64,000 bases of DNA from VXYK01 sp965221585 (GTDB lineage: Bacteria; Actinomycetota; Acidimicrobiia; Acidimicrobiales; Aldehydirespiratoraceae), in the NCBI GenBank assembly GCA_965221585.1, contig OZ244898.1, positions 1,240,001-1,304,000 on the forward strand. The letters run 5' to 3'. Positions 26,584-35,320 of this stretch are shown here, piece after piece. A program made the position numbers and the translations under genes. How positions within the stretch are numbered: the stretch's first letter is position 1; each line of letters starts with the position of its first letter. The notes under the pieces were generated by a model, which was not told the origin of the DNA, did no database searches, and saw only the letters and a program-made list of their open reading frames with translations.

Positions 26584-27855
26584 ATGCTCGGCAGGCTGCT
26601 GGTACTGGTGATCACTTTGATGGTGGTAGCAGCAGTTTTTGTTGCCGGACGCTTTGTGATCGACAAGGTCACACGCCGTGACACAACTGATCGTCCTCCG
26701 CCTTGGCGAGACCTGAACGTGCTGTCGCTTGCGGCTCAGGTTCTCGCTCTCGGACTGATCGTTACCGTCGGCTCGTGGTTGTGGGCCAATTTCAGGGACC
26801 GGACAGACGATATTGGTCTTGAACTGAGCTTCGACTTCTTGAGCCAGCCGTCGGGGATCTCCATCGCAGACAACCCCCTCAGCTCGAATGCCGGAATTAT
26901 CGACGCCCTTCAGCAGGGGGTCAAGAACACGTTCTTGGTGATCCTTCTGGGCATTCCGTTGTCTGTGCTGTTGGGAACCCTCATCGGCGTAGCACGGTTG
27001 TCGACCAACTGGCTGGTCAGAAAGCTAGCGACCGGTTACGTCGAATTCGTCAGGAATATCCCGCCTCTGTTGGTGATCGTGTTCCTGTGGGGAGCCGTCT
27101 TCCTGAGCTTCCCGGTCGCCGCCGGCCCCACTGCGCCGGATGCGTGGCGCCCGTTCGGCGGATGGATGATCTTCAGCAATAGCCGATTCGCTTTCCCCTC
27201 CATCATTGGTCTGGAGAACTTCGGGGTCTACCAACTGCTTCTTGCGGCCAGTGTCGTGGCGGCGGTTGGGATTTGGATCTGGCGGACCTGGGTGTTCAAC
27301 AACACGGGTGCGCCTCACCGGCGCGCGCTCTGGTCTATCGGGACCCTGGTCGTGTTGGGCGGCGTGTTCTTCTTCGCGCTCGGAGGACCGTTCGAGTTCT
27401 CCAAGACGACGATTGAAGATCGCCTTTGGTCGGGCGGCCTGCGAATGCAGATGCCCTATGCGGCATTGATGTTGGCGCTCGTCATCTACACGGCCTCACA
27501 CATTGCCGAGATTGTCAGGGGCAGCATCCTCGCCGTGCACAAAGGGCAGGTGGAGGCCTCGCATGCTCTGGCCCTCAGCGGCATCCAGCGGTATCGGTTT
27601 GTGATACTGCCTCAAGCCTTCCGCATAGCTTTCCCGCCTTTGATCAACCAGTTCCTCAACTACACCAAGAACTCATCGCTGGGAGTGGCGATCGGGTTCG
27701 CGGAGATCACCTCGATAATCAGCAACCTGTTCGGGCAGTCTCAACCGGCTCCTCAGCTCCTGTTGATCCTCATGGTGATCTACCTCTGCTTGTCGTTGAT
27801 TCTCTCGGCAATCGGCAATCTGATCAACCGTCGACTTCAACTTAGGGGGGTGTGA
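26584..27855 (+). CDS. aapQ: amino-acid ABC transporter permease AapQ
   Basis: A 423-residue inner-membrane subunit. It has an N-terminal extra helix, then an ABC permease domain starting around KNTFLVILLGIPLSVLLGTLIGV, a family-typical insertion between helices (residues 170-290), and the EAA loop EASHALALSGIQRYRFVILPQAFR, which contacts the ATPase. It has a GAGGAAC ribosome site. It shares TGATG with the next gene. Confidence 0.93.
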   Translation: MLGRLLVLVITLMVVAAVFVAGRFVIDKVTRRDTTDRPPPWRDLNVLSLAAQVLALGLIVTVGSWLWANFRDRTDDIGLELSFDFLSQPSGISIADNPLSSNAGIIDALQQGVKNTFLVILLGIPLSVLLGTLIGVARLSTNWLVRKLATGYVEFVRNIPPLLVIVFLWGAVFLSFPVAAGPTAPDAWRPFGGWMIFSNSRFAFPSIIGLENFGVYQLLLAASVVAAVGIWIWRTWVFNNTGAPHRRALWSIGTLVVLGGVFFFALGGPFEFSKTTIEDRLWSGGLRMQMPYAALMLALVIYTASHIAEIVRGSILAVHKGQVEASHALALSGIQRYRFVILPQAFRIAFPPLINQFLNYTKNSSLGVAIGFAEITSIISNLFGQSQPAPQLLLILMVIYLCLSLILSAIGNLINRRLQLRGV

Positions 27856-29366
27856 TGTCGGTCACCGACTACGACTCCGGCACCCCGGGCGGCGTTGAGG
27901 AGCGCGACGACCTGCCACCGGCCCAGAGGTTGACAGCAGGCGTTTGGATCAGAACGAACCTGTTCAACAACTGGTACAACTCGGTGATCACCGTGGTTGT
28001 GCTCGCCTTTGTGGCCCTCGCGGTCCTGCGAGCGCTCGACTGGCTGTTCTCCTCGGACTTCCTGATTCTCCGACGCAATCTGACAGTGTTCATGGTCGGT
28101 CAGTTCCCTCGCGACGAGTTGTGGCGACCCTGGGTGTCGGGATACTTGTTGATGGGCGCCTTCGGGATCGGCTCGGGCGTGCTGTGGCGGTCGACCCAGG
28201 AGGACGCGGAAGAAAAGGGACTGCCGACCGAACCCCATTCGTGGCCCGACCTGCTGCGCCGATTCTGGGCGATCATCGCGATACTGATCTTCTTCGTGTC
28301 GTTCGCCCGGACTGTGCCGCCCTATGTTGCCCTCGCCGGCATCTTTGTGGTGTTCTTCTGCAGCCGGGAACTCGGGCGCCGGTTCAGTGCGGCGATGCGC
28401 ACCCGCGGCCTGTTCCTTTCCGGGCTGTTGACGTTGCTCTCCTTGCTGGCTCTCGCCGGGTCGGGCGGTCTTGTCGCGTTGACGGTGGGTGCGTTGCTCG
28501 GGTTTTGGGCACTGACTGAAGTGCGCGTCTACGCCGACAACAGAGGTGTGGGTGGTACCGCGCAACTACCCGCCGGGCAGCGGCGTCGACGCACGGCCAT
28601 CAGATACCCGTTCAAACGACGCGTCGGGGCGGTTGCGGCATCGCGGGTGGCGGGAGTCGCGGTCGCGGTGGGTGTGTGGTACGGGTTGAACTCAATAGAC
28701 CTGAGCGGATATGGCTGGGACAATTGGGGCGGCCTCCATCTGACTCTGTTCGTGACTGTGATCGGTGTCAGCACGGGGTTCCCTGTCGGCATCCTGTTGG
28801 CCCTGGGTCGCCAGTCGGATCTGCCGGTGATCAAGGGCGCATCGGTGATCTTCATCGAGTTCGTCCGCGGTGTGCCGCTGATATCGCTGTTGCTGTTCTC
28901 CAGCTACATGTTGCCGTTGCTGTTTCCGAGAGACCTCGACATACCCAGTCCGTTGACGCGGGCCATGATCGTGATCACGGCCTTCTCGGCCGCATACATC
29001 GCCGAGATCGTCCGCGGAGGCCTTCAAGCCGTGCCACGGGGTCAGATCGAAGCCGCGCAGGCTGGCGGGATGTCTGCCGGCGCGATCCAGCGCCATATTG
29101 TGCTGCCTCAAGCGCTGCGTGCGGTGATCCCAGCCATGGTCGGCCAGTTCATTTCGTTGTTCAAGGACACGTCCTTGCTCGCCATCCTCAAACTTCTCGA
29201 GTTTCTCCATGCTTCGCGTGTGTCCAACTCGCAGGTTGAGTTCCTGGGACAGGGACTGGTGGACGTCACACTTCCCTTTGTTGCCCTCGGGTATTGGGCG
29301 TTCGCCTACACCATGTCCAAAGAGAGTCGTAGAGTCGAAGAGAGATTAGGAGTCGGAGTGAGATGA
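27855..29366 (+). CDS. aapM: amino-acid ABC transporter permease AapM
   Basis: The second permease, 503 residues from ATG 27855 (GTG 27852 is also possible). It is long for AapM (usually nearer 380). The N-terminal half carries several extra hydrophobic helices, and the C-terminal part is a standard permease with SFMLP-like SSYMLPLL, and the EAA loop EAAQAGGMSAGAIQRHIVLPQALRA. It overlaps both neighbours (TGATG and ATGA), so aapQMP is one coupled unit. Confidence 0.92.
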   Translation: MSVTDYDSGTPGGVEERDDLPPAQRLTAGVWIRTNLFNNWYNSVITVVVLAFVALAVLRALDWLFSSDFLILRRNLTVFMVGQFPRDELWRPWVSGYLLMGAFGIGSGVLWRSTQEDAEEKGLPTEPHSWPDLLRRFWAIIAILIFFVSFARTVPPYVALAGIFVVFFCSRELGRRFSAAMRTRGLFLSGLLTLLSLLALAGSGGLVALTVGALLGFWALTEVRVYADNRGVGGTAQLPAGQRRRRTAIRYPFKRRVGAVAASRVAGVAVAVGVWYGLNSIDLSGYGWDNWGGLHLTLFVTVIGVSTGFPVGILLALGRQSDLPVIKGASVIFIEFVRGVPLISLLLFSSYMLPLLFPRDLDIPSPLTRAMIVITAFSAAYIAEIVRGGLQAVPRGQIEAAQAGGMSAGAIQRHIVLPQALRAVIPAMVGQFISLFKDTSLLAILKLLEFLHASRVSNSQVEFLGQGLVDVTLPFVALGYWAFAYTMSKESRRVEERLGVGVR

Positions 29367-30142
29367 GCGACACAGCCGTCAACGCAGACGCAACCGAGGT
29401 CCTCGGTGATGGGGACACGATCATCAGCTTGCGTGGAGTCGACAAGTTCTTCGGAGACTTTCAGGCTCTGAGCAACATCAACATGTCAGTCGGGGAGCAG
29501 GAGGTGGTGGTGGTCATCGGGCCCTCGGGCTCGGGCAAGTCCACACTGATCCGCTGCATCAACCGCCTGGAGCGACACGACCGCGGTTCGATCGTGGTGG
29601 ATGGAGTTGAGCTGTCCGACGATATTCGGGCAATCCAGGGCATCCGCCGTGAGACGGGCATGGTGTTCCAGAGCTTCAATCTGTTTCCGCACCTGTCGGT
29701 GATGGACAACATCACCTTGGCGCCGCGCAATGTTCGCAATATTCCCAAGGCGGAAGCTGAGGCGACTGCCATGGAGCTGCTCGAGCGCGTGAAGATCCCG
29801 GACCAAGCCCGGAAGTATCCGGGCCAGCTCTCAGGCGGTCAGCAACAACGTGTGGCGATAGCTCGCTCCTTGGCGATGAAGCCGAAGGTGATGCTCTTCG
29901 ATGAGCCCACCTCGGCGCTGGACCCGGAGATGATCAAGGAAGTGCTTGACACCATGAAGGATCTCGCAACAGAGGGCATGACCATGATCTGCGTCACCCA
30001 CGAGATGGGTTTCGCCCGGGAGGTCGCGGACCGTGTGGTGTTCATGGCCGACGGCGAGATCGTAGAGGTCGGTCCGCCGGAGCACTTCTTCACGAACCCG
30101 ACCGAAGAACGCACCAAGCTGTTCCTCAGCCAGATCCTCTAG
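29363..30142 (+). CDS. aapP: amino-acid ABC transporter ATP-binding protein AapP
   Basis: A 259-residue ATPase. Walker A is GPSGSGKST, the Q-loop is in MVFQSFNLFPH, the signature is LSGGQQQRVAIARSL, Walker B is VMLFDEPTSALD and the switch His is in CVTHEMGFA. It energises the AapQM permeases. ATG 29363 overlaps the aapM stop. Confidence 0.96.
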   Translation: MSDTAVNADATEVLGDGDTIISLRGVDKFFGDFQALSNINMSVGEQEVVVVIGPSGSGKSTLIRCINRLERHDRGSIVVDGVELSDDIRAIQGIRRETGMVFQSFNLFPHLSVMDNITLAPRNVRNIPKAEAEATAMELLERVKIPDQARKYPGQLSGGQQQRVAIARSLAMKPKVMLFDEPTSALDPEMIKEVLDTMKDLATEGMTMICVTHEMGFAREVADRVVFMADGEIVEVGPPEHFFTNPTEERTKLFLSQIL

Positions 30143-30175
30143 CCTCGGACACGGTCCGACATCATGGAGGGAAGG

Positions 30176-31264
30176 GTGCCCAGACTGTTTGCTAGGTCGT
30201 GTGCGTTGATCTGCCTGGCGGGGCTGGTCGTCGCTGCCTGCGGCACAGGCAGTTCCGGCGACCGAGGCGCGGACGATCCGGCTGAGTCAACCGACCAGCC
30301 GACAGCTGTGTCCGTGGCCTCCGGACGCCTCGACGTCGTCCAGGAGCGCGGCTCGCTCAACTGTGGCGTCAACGACACGATTCCTGGTTTCGGCATAGTC
30401 AATCCCGATGGCGACAACCAAGGTTTCGACGTCGACTTCTGTCGGGTCGTGGCAGCCGCCGTGCTGGGCGACGCGGAGGCCGTCAACTATGTCGCCCTCG
30501 ACTCGAGCACACGGTTCCCGACACTGCAATCAGGACAGATCGACGTGTTGATCCGCAACACCACTTGAACCGCCAGCCGTGACGGCAACGAGCAGGCGAA
30601 CTTCCTGTCGACAACGTTCTTCGACGGTCAAGACTTCATGGTTCGCGCCGACAGTTCGATTCTTTCGGTCGCCGACATGTCGAACACTTCCATCTGTGTG
30701 CTGCAGGGCTCCACCACGCTGCTGAACCTCAACTCCTTGTTCAACGACCTGGATCTGCCCTTCACGCCGGTTGAATTCGTTGCCAACGATGAGCTCCAAC
30801 CGGCGTTCGTGGCCGGGCAGTGCGAGGTCTGGACCTCCGACGCCTCCCAGTTGGCTGCTTTCTCGGCAACGCTTCAGGTACCGACCCGCATTCTCGGCGA
30901 GGTCATCTCCAAGGAGCCTCTCGGTCCGGTGGTATCCGACGGTGACACCCAATGGGCTCAGGTTGTGAACTGGGCCACGATGGCGACCGTGCAGGCGGAA
31001 GAGTTCGGTATCACCTCGGCCAATCTCGGCAACTTCCTGGAGAGCGAGAACACCAACATCCGCTTGTTCCTGGGGTTGCCGATCGAGGGAGAAGTCGTCG
31101 AGGTCGGACTGGGTCTCCCGGCTGATTTCGCCCAGAGGATCATCAGCCAGGTCGGCAACTATGGCGAGATTTACGAGCGCAATCTGGCCCCCTTGGGCCT
31201 CGAACGCGGCCCCAACGCGCTGTGGACCGACGGTGGTTTGATGTACTCTCCGCCGTTTAGATGA
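30176..31264 (+). pseudogene. second aapJ-type binding protein, interrupted by one in-frame TGA
   Basis: A near twin of aapJ. From GTG 30176 (GGAGGG upstream; ATG 30164 is an alternative) it has a lipoprotein signal with GLVVAAC, then VLDRG-like QERGSLNCGVNDTIPGFG and continues to RNTT, where TGA (30566-30568) stands in place of the TGG Trp of aapJ (RNTTWTASRDG). The frame is then open with high protein similarity to the very end PPFR, which aapJ shares. A single G-to-A change explains it. It may be a recent pseudogene or a base error; UGA reassignment is unlikely, since many genes here end in TGA. Confidence 0.75.
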
Positions 31265-31289
31265 ACCGCGGTCTAGCCTTGATTTGCTG

Positions 31290-31363
31290 GGGCGCGTAGC
31301 TCAGTTGGCTAGAGCGCTTCCCTTACAAGGAAGAAGTCGGGGGTTCGAGTCCCTCCGCGCCCA
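31290..31363 (+). tRNA. tRNA-Val (TAC)
   Basis: GGGCGCG and CGCGCCC form the acceptor stem. The anticodon arm CTTCC-CTTACAA-GGAAG gives TAC, and the T-loop is GGTTCGAGTCC. The discriminator is A and CCA is not encoded. It starts 25 nt after the broken aapJ copy. Confidence 0.95.
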
Positions 31364-31452
31364 CACACGAACTTCGTGAACTGCCGGGTTTGCCCACCGT
31401 CGGTTTCGCCAACTACCGATATTGGGTGGGCAGGCAGCAGCAAGGGGGATAC

Positions 31453-32292
31453 TTGAGGCTCCAAATCATGGCGGCGCCGGTGCTGGCCGTGGCGCTGATC
31501 ACCGCATCATGTGGCGGCGACGGGCGAGACCGCAGCGTCGGCGTGGCCACCCTGGTCGGCACGGAGTCTACGGCCTCAGACGTGCCCGTGGCCGCTGAGG
31601 TCATCACCACGGCCGCCGGATCGCAATCCGACGAGGAGAGCATCCCCACCGCCCCGGCCGTGGGCATCGACGCCTCAGTCAGCAGCGGTGGCGCGGAGGC
31701 TTCCGGCGCTCAGCCGTCGGGCACGGAAGCCCCGCCGGAGAGCGTGGTCACCGATGAGACCTCCCAGAGCGATCCCGCTTCGGGCGACGGCGTGCAGCAG
31801 GACTCAGCGGACGAGGCGATCAGCGACGGGGAACTCAGCGACGAGGAGATGGCGCTGGAGTTCGCCGCCTGCATGAGGGAGAACGGACTTCCCGACTTTC
31901 AGGATCCGACCGTCGACGCCAACGGCAACGTGCAGGCCAATCGGATGTTCGCCGGCCCCGGCGTGCAACTCAACTCCCAGGAGTTTCGCCAGGCGTTCAG
32001 CGCATGTCGTCAACACATCGAGGGGGCCACCTTCGGACAGGCAGGCGGCGGCTTCAACGTGACTGAGATTCAGGACACACTTCTCGGCTTTGCCCGCTGC
32101 CTCCGGTTGGAGGGGATAGAGGTGGACGACCCCGAGCTGTCGAAGCTGGTGACCGGCACCGAGGAAGACATCCCCACGCGCCTTTTCGGAGCGGCCTTCG
32201 ACGTGACCGATCCCGCTGTGCAGAACGCCGTTGAGGCCTGCAGGGGTGAACTCGGCGGCCTCGCCAACGCCGGCGCGGGCGCGGGAGGATAG
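31453..32292 (+). CDS. lipoprotein of unknown function, first gene of an efflux set
   Basis: From TTG 31453 (AAGGGGG eight bases before) the product has 279 residues; the frame could extend up to 31390. A lipoprotein signal ends ALITASC. A disordered Ser/Glu/Ala-rich linker follows, then two Cys-containing repeats: EFAACMRENGLPDFQDP and GFARCLRLEGIEVDDP. This Cys pattern is common in actinobacterial lipoproteins encoded beside MacA/MacB-like exporters, as here. Its role is not known; it may sit at the exporter's outer face. Confidence 0.75.
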   Translation: MRLQIMAAPVLAVALITASCGGDGRDRSVGVATLVGTESTASDVPVAAEVITTAAGSQSDEESIPTAPAVGIDASVSSGGAEASGAQPSGTEAPPESVVTDETSQSDPASGDGVQQDSADEAISDGELSDEEMALEFAACMRENGLPDFQDPTVDANGNVQANRMFAGPGVQLNSQEFRQAFSACRQHIEGATFGQAGGGFNVTEIQDTLLGFARCLRLEGIEVDDPELSKLVTGTEEDIPTRLFGAAFDVTDPAVQNAVEACRGELGGLANAGAGAGG

Positions 32293-32330
32293 GACCGAAT
32301 AATGACCGAACACCGTGGAGCGAGACGCCT

Positions 32331-34550
32331 GTGACTGACAACTCAGCCGACCAAACAGCTGCCCCGGAACCACGGCGCAGGCGCCGCTGGCTGCGCTGGA
32401 CTGTGCTGGGGGTGCTGGTGCTCGCCGCCGCGGCCGGCACCGTCTGGTACCTGAACGACCAGACCGACACGGCCGACCCCGACTCCGTAGCGGCCTTCAA
32501 CACCGACGTGATCGAAGTGCGCGACCTGGCGGAGACGACCAGCATCTCGGGCACGCTGGCCTACGACGACCCGCTTGTGGTCGCCGCTCCCATCAGCGGG
32601 GTGGTCGCGTACATCCCCGCCGACGGCGCGGTGCTGGAACGCGGCGACCGGTTGTTCGCTGTCGACTCGATGGTCACCGACTCACAGTTGACCGCGGCCG
32701 AACAGCGGATCGCCTCGGCGCAGGCATCGTTGGCCAACGCCGAGATCGCGCTGGAGGATCTGGAATCCGGCGCGGCAGCGTCCGACCTTGCATCCGCCGA
32801 GGCCGCAGTCGCCCAGGCCCGGCTGACGCTCGACAGACTGCTTGAGGTGCCCACCCCAGCAGAAGTGGGTGCCGCTGAGGCGGCGGTGGCCCGAGCCCAG
32901 CAGGCATACGACGACCTGATCAGCGTTCCCACCCCAGCAGAAGTGGGCGCCGCTGAGGCGGCGGTGGCCCGAGCTCGACAGGCATACGACGACCTGATCG
33001 CAGAGCTCGACCCGACCGACCTCGCCGAGGCCGACACTGCGATACAACAGGCCGAGCAGCGTCTCGGCTCGGCGCGCGCTAGGCGGGACCTGTCCCTCGT
33101 GTCGCTGGAGATCACTCAGGACGAGTATTGCGACTGGACCGACCGGGCGATCTGGTCGCTCTGCGGGGATGTGCCGCTGAGCGAAGCGCAGATGGTGACC
33201 CTGACCGACGGCATCGCGGAGGCACGTGAACTGGCCGAAGAAATCGGGTCGCCGTCGACCGAACAGGACTGGGCAGACCTCTCCGAGGACCTTCTGAACG
33301 CCAACCTCGCCTACCTCGCCGCCGTCTCGGACTACGACTCGGCAGTCGTCGGCCTGGAGGCGGCCTACGATGCCCGCGCCGATCTGTTGGAGGGCCCGTC
33401 GTCGGTCGACATAGAGAGCGCGCTGGCCAACCTCGCCACCGCTTCGGAGGCGCTCGCAGATCTGTTGGAGGCCCCTTCGCCGGCCGACATCGACAACGCC
33501 CTGGCCAGCCTCGAGACTGCACGCGAGCGGGTGCAGGAGCTGCGCGAGGATCCTGACCCCCTCGAGGTCGCCCAGGCGCGAGCCAGTCTGGACTCGGCCC
33601 AGAACAGGTTCGACGATCTGCTGGCCGACCCCGACAACACTGAGATGCTGCGTGCTGTGTCGAACGTATCCTCCGCGAGGCTCAGCCTCGACGCCGCCAA
33701 CTCCGACTACGACGACCTGCTCGCCGGGGCCGAGACGGCCTATCTGTTCTACGGCGACGGCGCCGCCTGGCGTGACCTGTCGGTCGGCGTCGAGCCGGGC
33801 CCCGACGTTGCCTGGCTCGAGACCAACCTGGCGGCCCTCGGCTACTCAGGGCTCCAAGTCGACGAGGTGTTCGACTCGGCGACAGCAGACGCTGTCATGG
33901 CTTGGCAGGCCGATATCGGCATCCTCGCCAGCGGCGAGGTCGAGCTCGGTCAGCTGGTGTTCGTATCCGGACCCGCACTGGTGAGCGCCGTGGAGGTGGA
34001 GCGGGGAGACTCCGTGATGGCTCAGACGTCGCTGTATGAGTTGACCGCGGTGGAGCTGGTGTCGAGCACTGTCGGTCCCGACGGTGTCGTGGACGAGGCG
34101 GTGACCGCGCAACGTGTGACTGCCCGCCTCGATCTGGTCGATCAGGACCTGCTCGACGTCGGCACTCCCGTGCTGATCGAGCTGCCCGACGACACCCAAC
34201 TCGACGGCGAGGTGATCGAGATCGGTGCCACCGCGGTGATCGTCGCCGCCACCCAGCAGAGTGACGAGTCGGCGTATCTGGATGTGGTCATTGCACCGGT
34301 GCAGGCGGTGGATCCAAGCTGGACCGGTGCCACCGTCCAGGTTGAGTTTGCGACCGAGGTAGCACAGGGGGTGCTCAGCGTACCGGTCAGCGCCCTGCTG
34401 GCTCTCCAGGAGGGCGGCTACGCGGTCGAGGTCGTCCAGGCTGACGGCAGCATCCGTCTCGTCGGCGTCAGCACCGGGCTCTTCGCTGACGGGTTCGTGG
34501 AGATCTCCGGCAGCGGATTGGCACCCGAGGTTGAGGTCGTCATCCCGTGA
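32331..34550 (+). CDS. MacA/HlyD-like membrane fusion protein
   Basis: A 739-residue protein, much longer than MacA (about 370). A membrane anchor spans residues 24-42 (LRWTVLGVLVLAAAAGTVWYL). A half-motif of a lipoyl domain (PISGVVAYIPADGAVLERGD) comes first, then a long Ala-rich coiled coil from about 117 to 463, with repeats. A peptidoglycan-binding-like segment follows near residues 486-530 (PDVAWLETNLAALGY), and the second lipoyl/beta-barrel part ends it. GTG start. It overlaps the ATPase gene by GTGA. Confidence 0.85.
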   Translation: MTDNSADQTAAPEPRRRRRWLRWTVLGVLVLAAAAGTVWYLNDQTDTADPDSVAAFNTDVIEVRDLAETTSISGTLAYDDPLVVAAPISGVVAYIPADGAVLERGDRLFAVDSMVTDSQLTAAEQRIASAQASLANAEIALEDLESGAAASDLASAEAAVAQARLTLDRLLEVPTPAEVGAAEAAVARAQQAYDDLISVPTPAEVGAAEAAVARARQAYDDLIAELDPTDLAEADTAIQQAEQRLGSARARRDLSLVSLEITQDEYCDWTDRAIWSLCGDVPLSEAQMVTLTDGIAEARELAEEIGSPSTEQDWADLSEDLLNANLAYLAAVSDYDSAVVGLEAAYDARADLLEGPSSVDIESALANLATASEALADLLEAPSPADIDNALASLETARERVQELREDPDPLEVAQARASLDSAQNRFDDLLADPDNTEMLRAVSNVSSARLSLDAANSDYDDLLAGAETAYLFYGDGAAWRDLSVGVEPGPDVAWLETNLAALGYSGLQVDEVFDSATADAVMAWQADIGILASGEVELGQLVFVSGPALVSAVEVERGDSVMAQTSLYELTAVELVSSTVGPDGVVDEAVTAQRVTARLDLVDQDLLDVGTPVLIELPDDTQLDGEVIEIGATAVIVAATQQSDESAYLDVVIAPVQAVDPSWTGATVQVEFATEVAQGVLSVPVSALLALQEGGYAVEVVQADGSIRLVGVSTGLFADGFVEISGSGLAPEVEVVIP
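32847..33002 (+). repeat. 78-bp tandem repeat inside the adaptor coiled coil
   Basis: Two nearly identical units (32847-32924 and 32925-33002) encode VPTPAEVGAAEAAVARA(Q/R)QAYDDLI. Most differences are silent. It looks like recent in-frame expansion that lengthens the coiled coil by 26 residues. Confidence 0.85.
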
Positions 34551-35320
34551 CCAACGCCGGCACGGACGCCGCAGCGCGAGATCAGCAGGTGCTGTCGCCC
34601 GCAGACGCCCCGGCTCTGGAGCTTCGCAGCGCCACCAAGGCCTACCCGGGTACGCCGCCGGTCGTCGCGCTCGACCGCGTGAGCCTGGTCATCGAGTCCG
34701 GCGAGATGGTCGCGGTGGTCGGGCCCTCGGGCTCGGGCAAGTCGACGATGCTGCACATGATGGGAACGCTCGACCGGCCCAGCAGCGGAACCGTGCTGGT
34801 CGACGGCCTGGACACCTCGGAACTGTCCGAGCGTCACCTGTCTGCGATACGCGGCCGCAAACTGGGCTTCGTCTTCCAGCGCTTCTTCCTGCTGTCGGGC
34901 ACCACCGCGCTGGAGAACGTCGCCGGGGGAATGCTCTACCTGGGGGTGCCGCGCAGCGTACGGATCCGCAGGGCGACCGAGGCGCTGGAGCGGGTGGGGC
35001 TCGGCAACCGCAGGACCCACGTGCCGTCGAAGATGTCGGGCGGCGAGCGCCAGCGGGTCGCCATCGCCCGGGCCCTGGTGCAGAATCCGTCGCTGATCCT
35101 GGCCGACGAGCCGACCGGCAATCTGGACTCGAAGTCGAGCGCCTCGATCATGGAGCTGTTCCACCGGTTGCATGCCGAGGGCTCCACGATCGTGGTGGTC
35201 ACCCACAACGACGAGATCGCCGCGCAACTCCCGCGCATTGTGCGTCTGCTCGACGGACAGGTGATCTCAGATACGCGCCAGAGTGTTCCGAGCCCGACTG
35301 ATTCAAGGCCGATACCGTGA
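34547..35320 (+). CDS. MacB-type ABC transporter ATP-binding protein
   Basis: A 257-residue ATPase of the LolD/MacB group. Walker A is GPSGSGKST, followed by MLHMMGTLDRPSSG and FVFQRFFLL; the signature is MSGGERQRVAIARAL and Walker B is LILADEPTGNLD. It drives the following FtsX-type permease. GTG start overlapping the adaptor stop; the stop overlaps the permease's GTG, so all three are coupled. Confidence 0.93.
   Translation: MTNAGTDAAARDQQVLSPADAPALELRSATKAYPGTPPVVALDRVSLVIESGEMVAVVGPSGSGKSTMLHMMGTLDRPSSGTVLVDGLDTSELSERHLSAIRGRKLGFVFQRFFLLSGTTALENVAGGMLYLGVPRSVRIRRATEALERVGLGNRRTHVPSKMSGGERQRVAIARALVQNPSLILADEPTGNLDSKSSASIMELFHRLHAEGSTIVVVTHNDEIAAQLPRIVRLLDGQVISDTRQSVPSPTDSRPIP

Noticed and set aside
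30566..30568. Selenocysteine in the second aapJ
   Set aside because: The aligned residue is Trp in aapJ, not Cys, and the nearby hairpin also occurs in the normal aapJ. A nonsense change is simpler.
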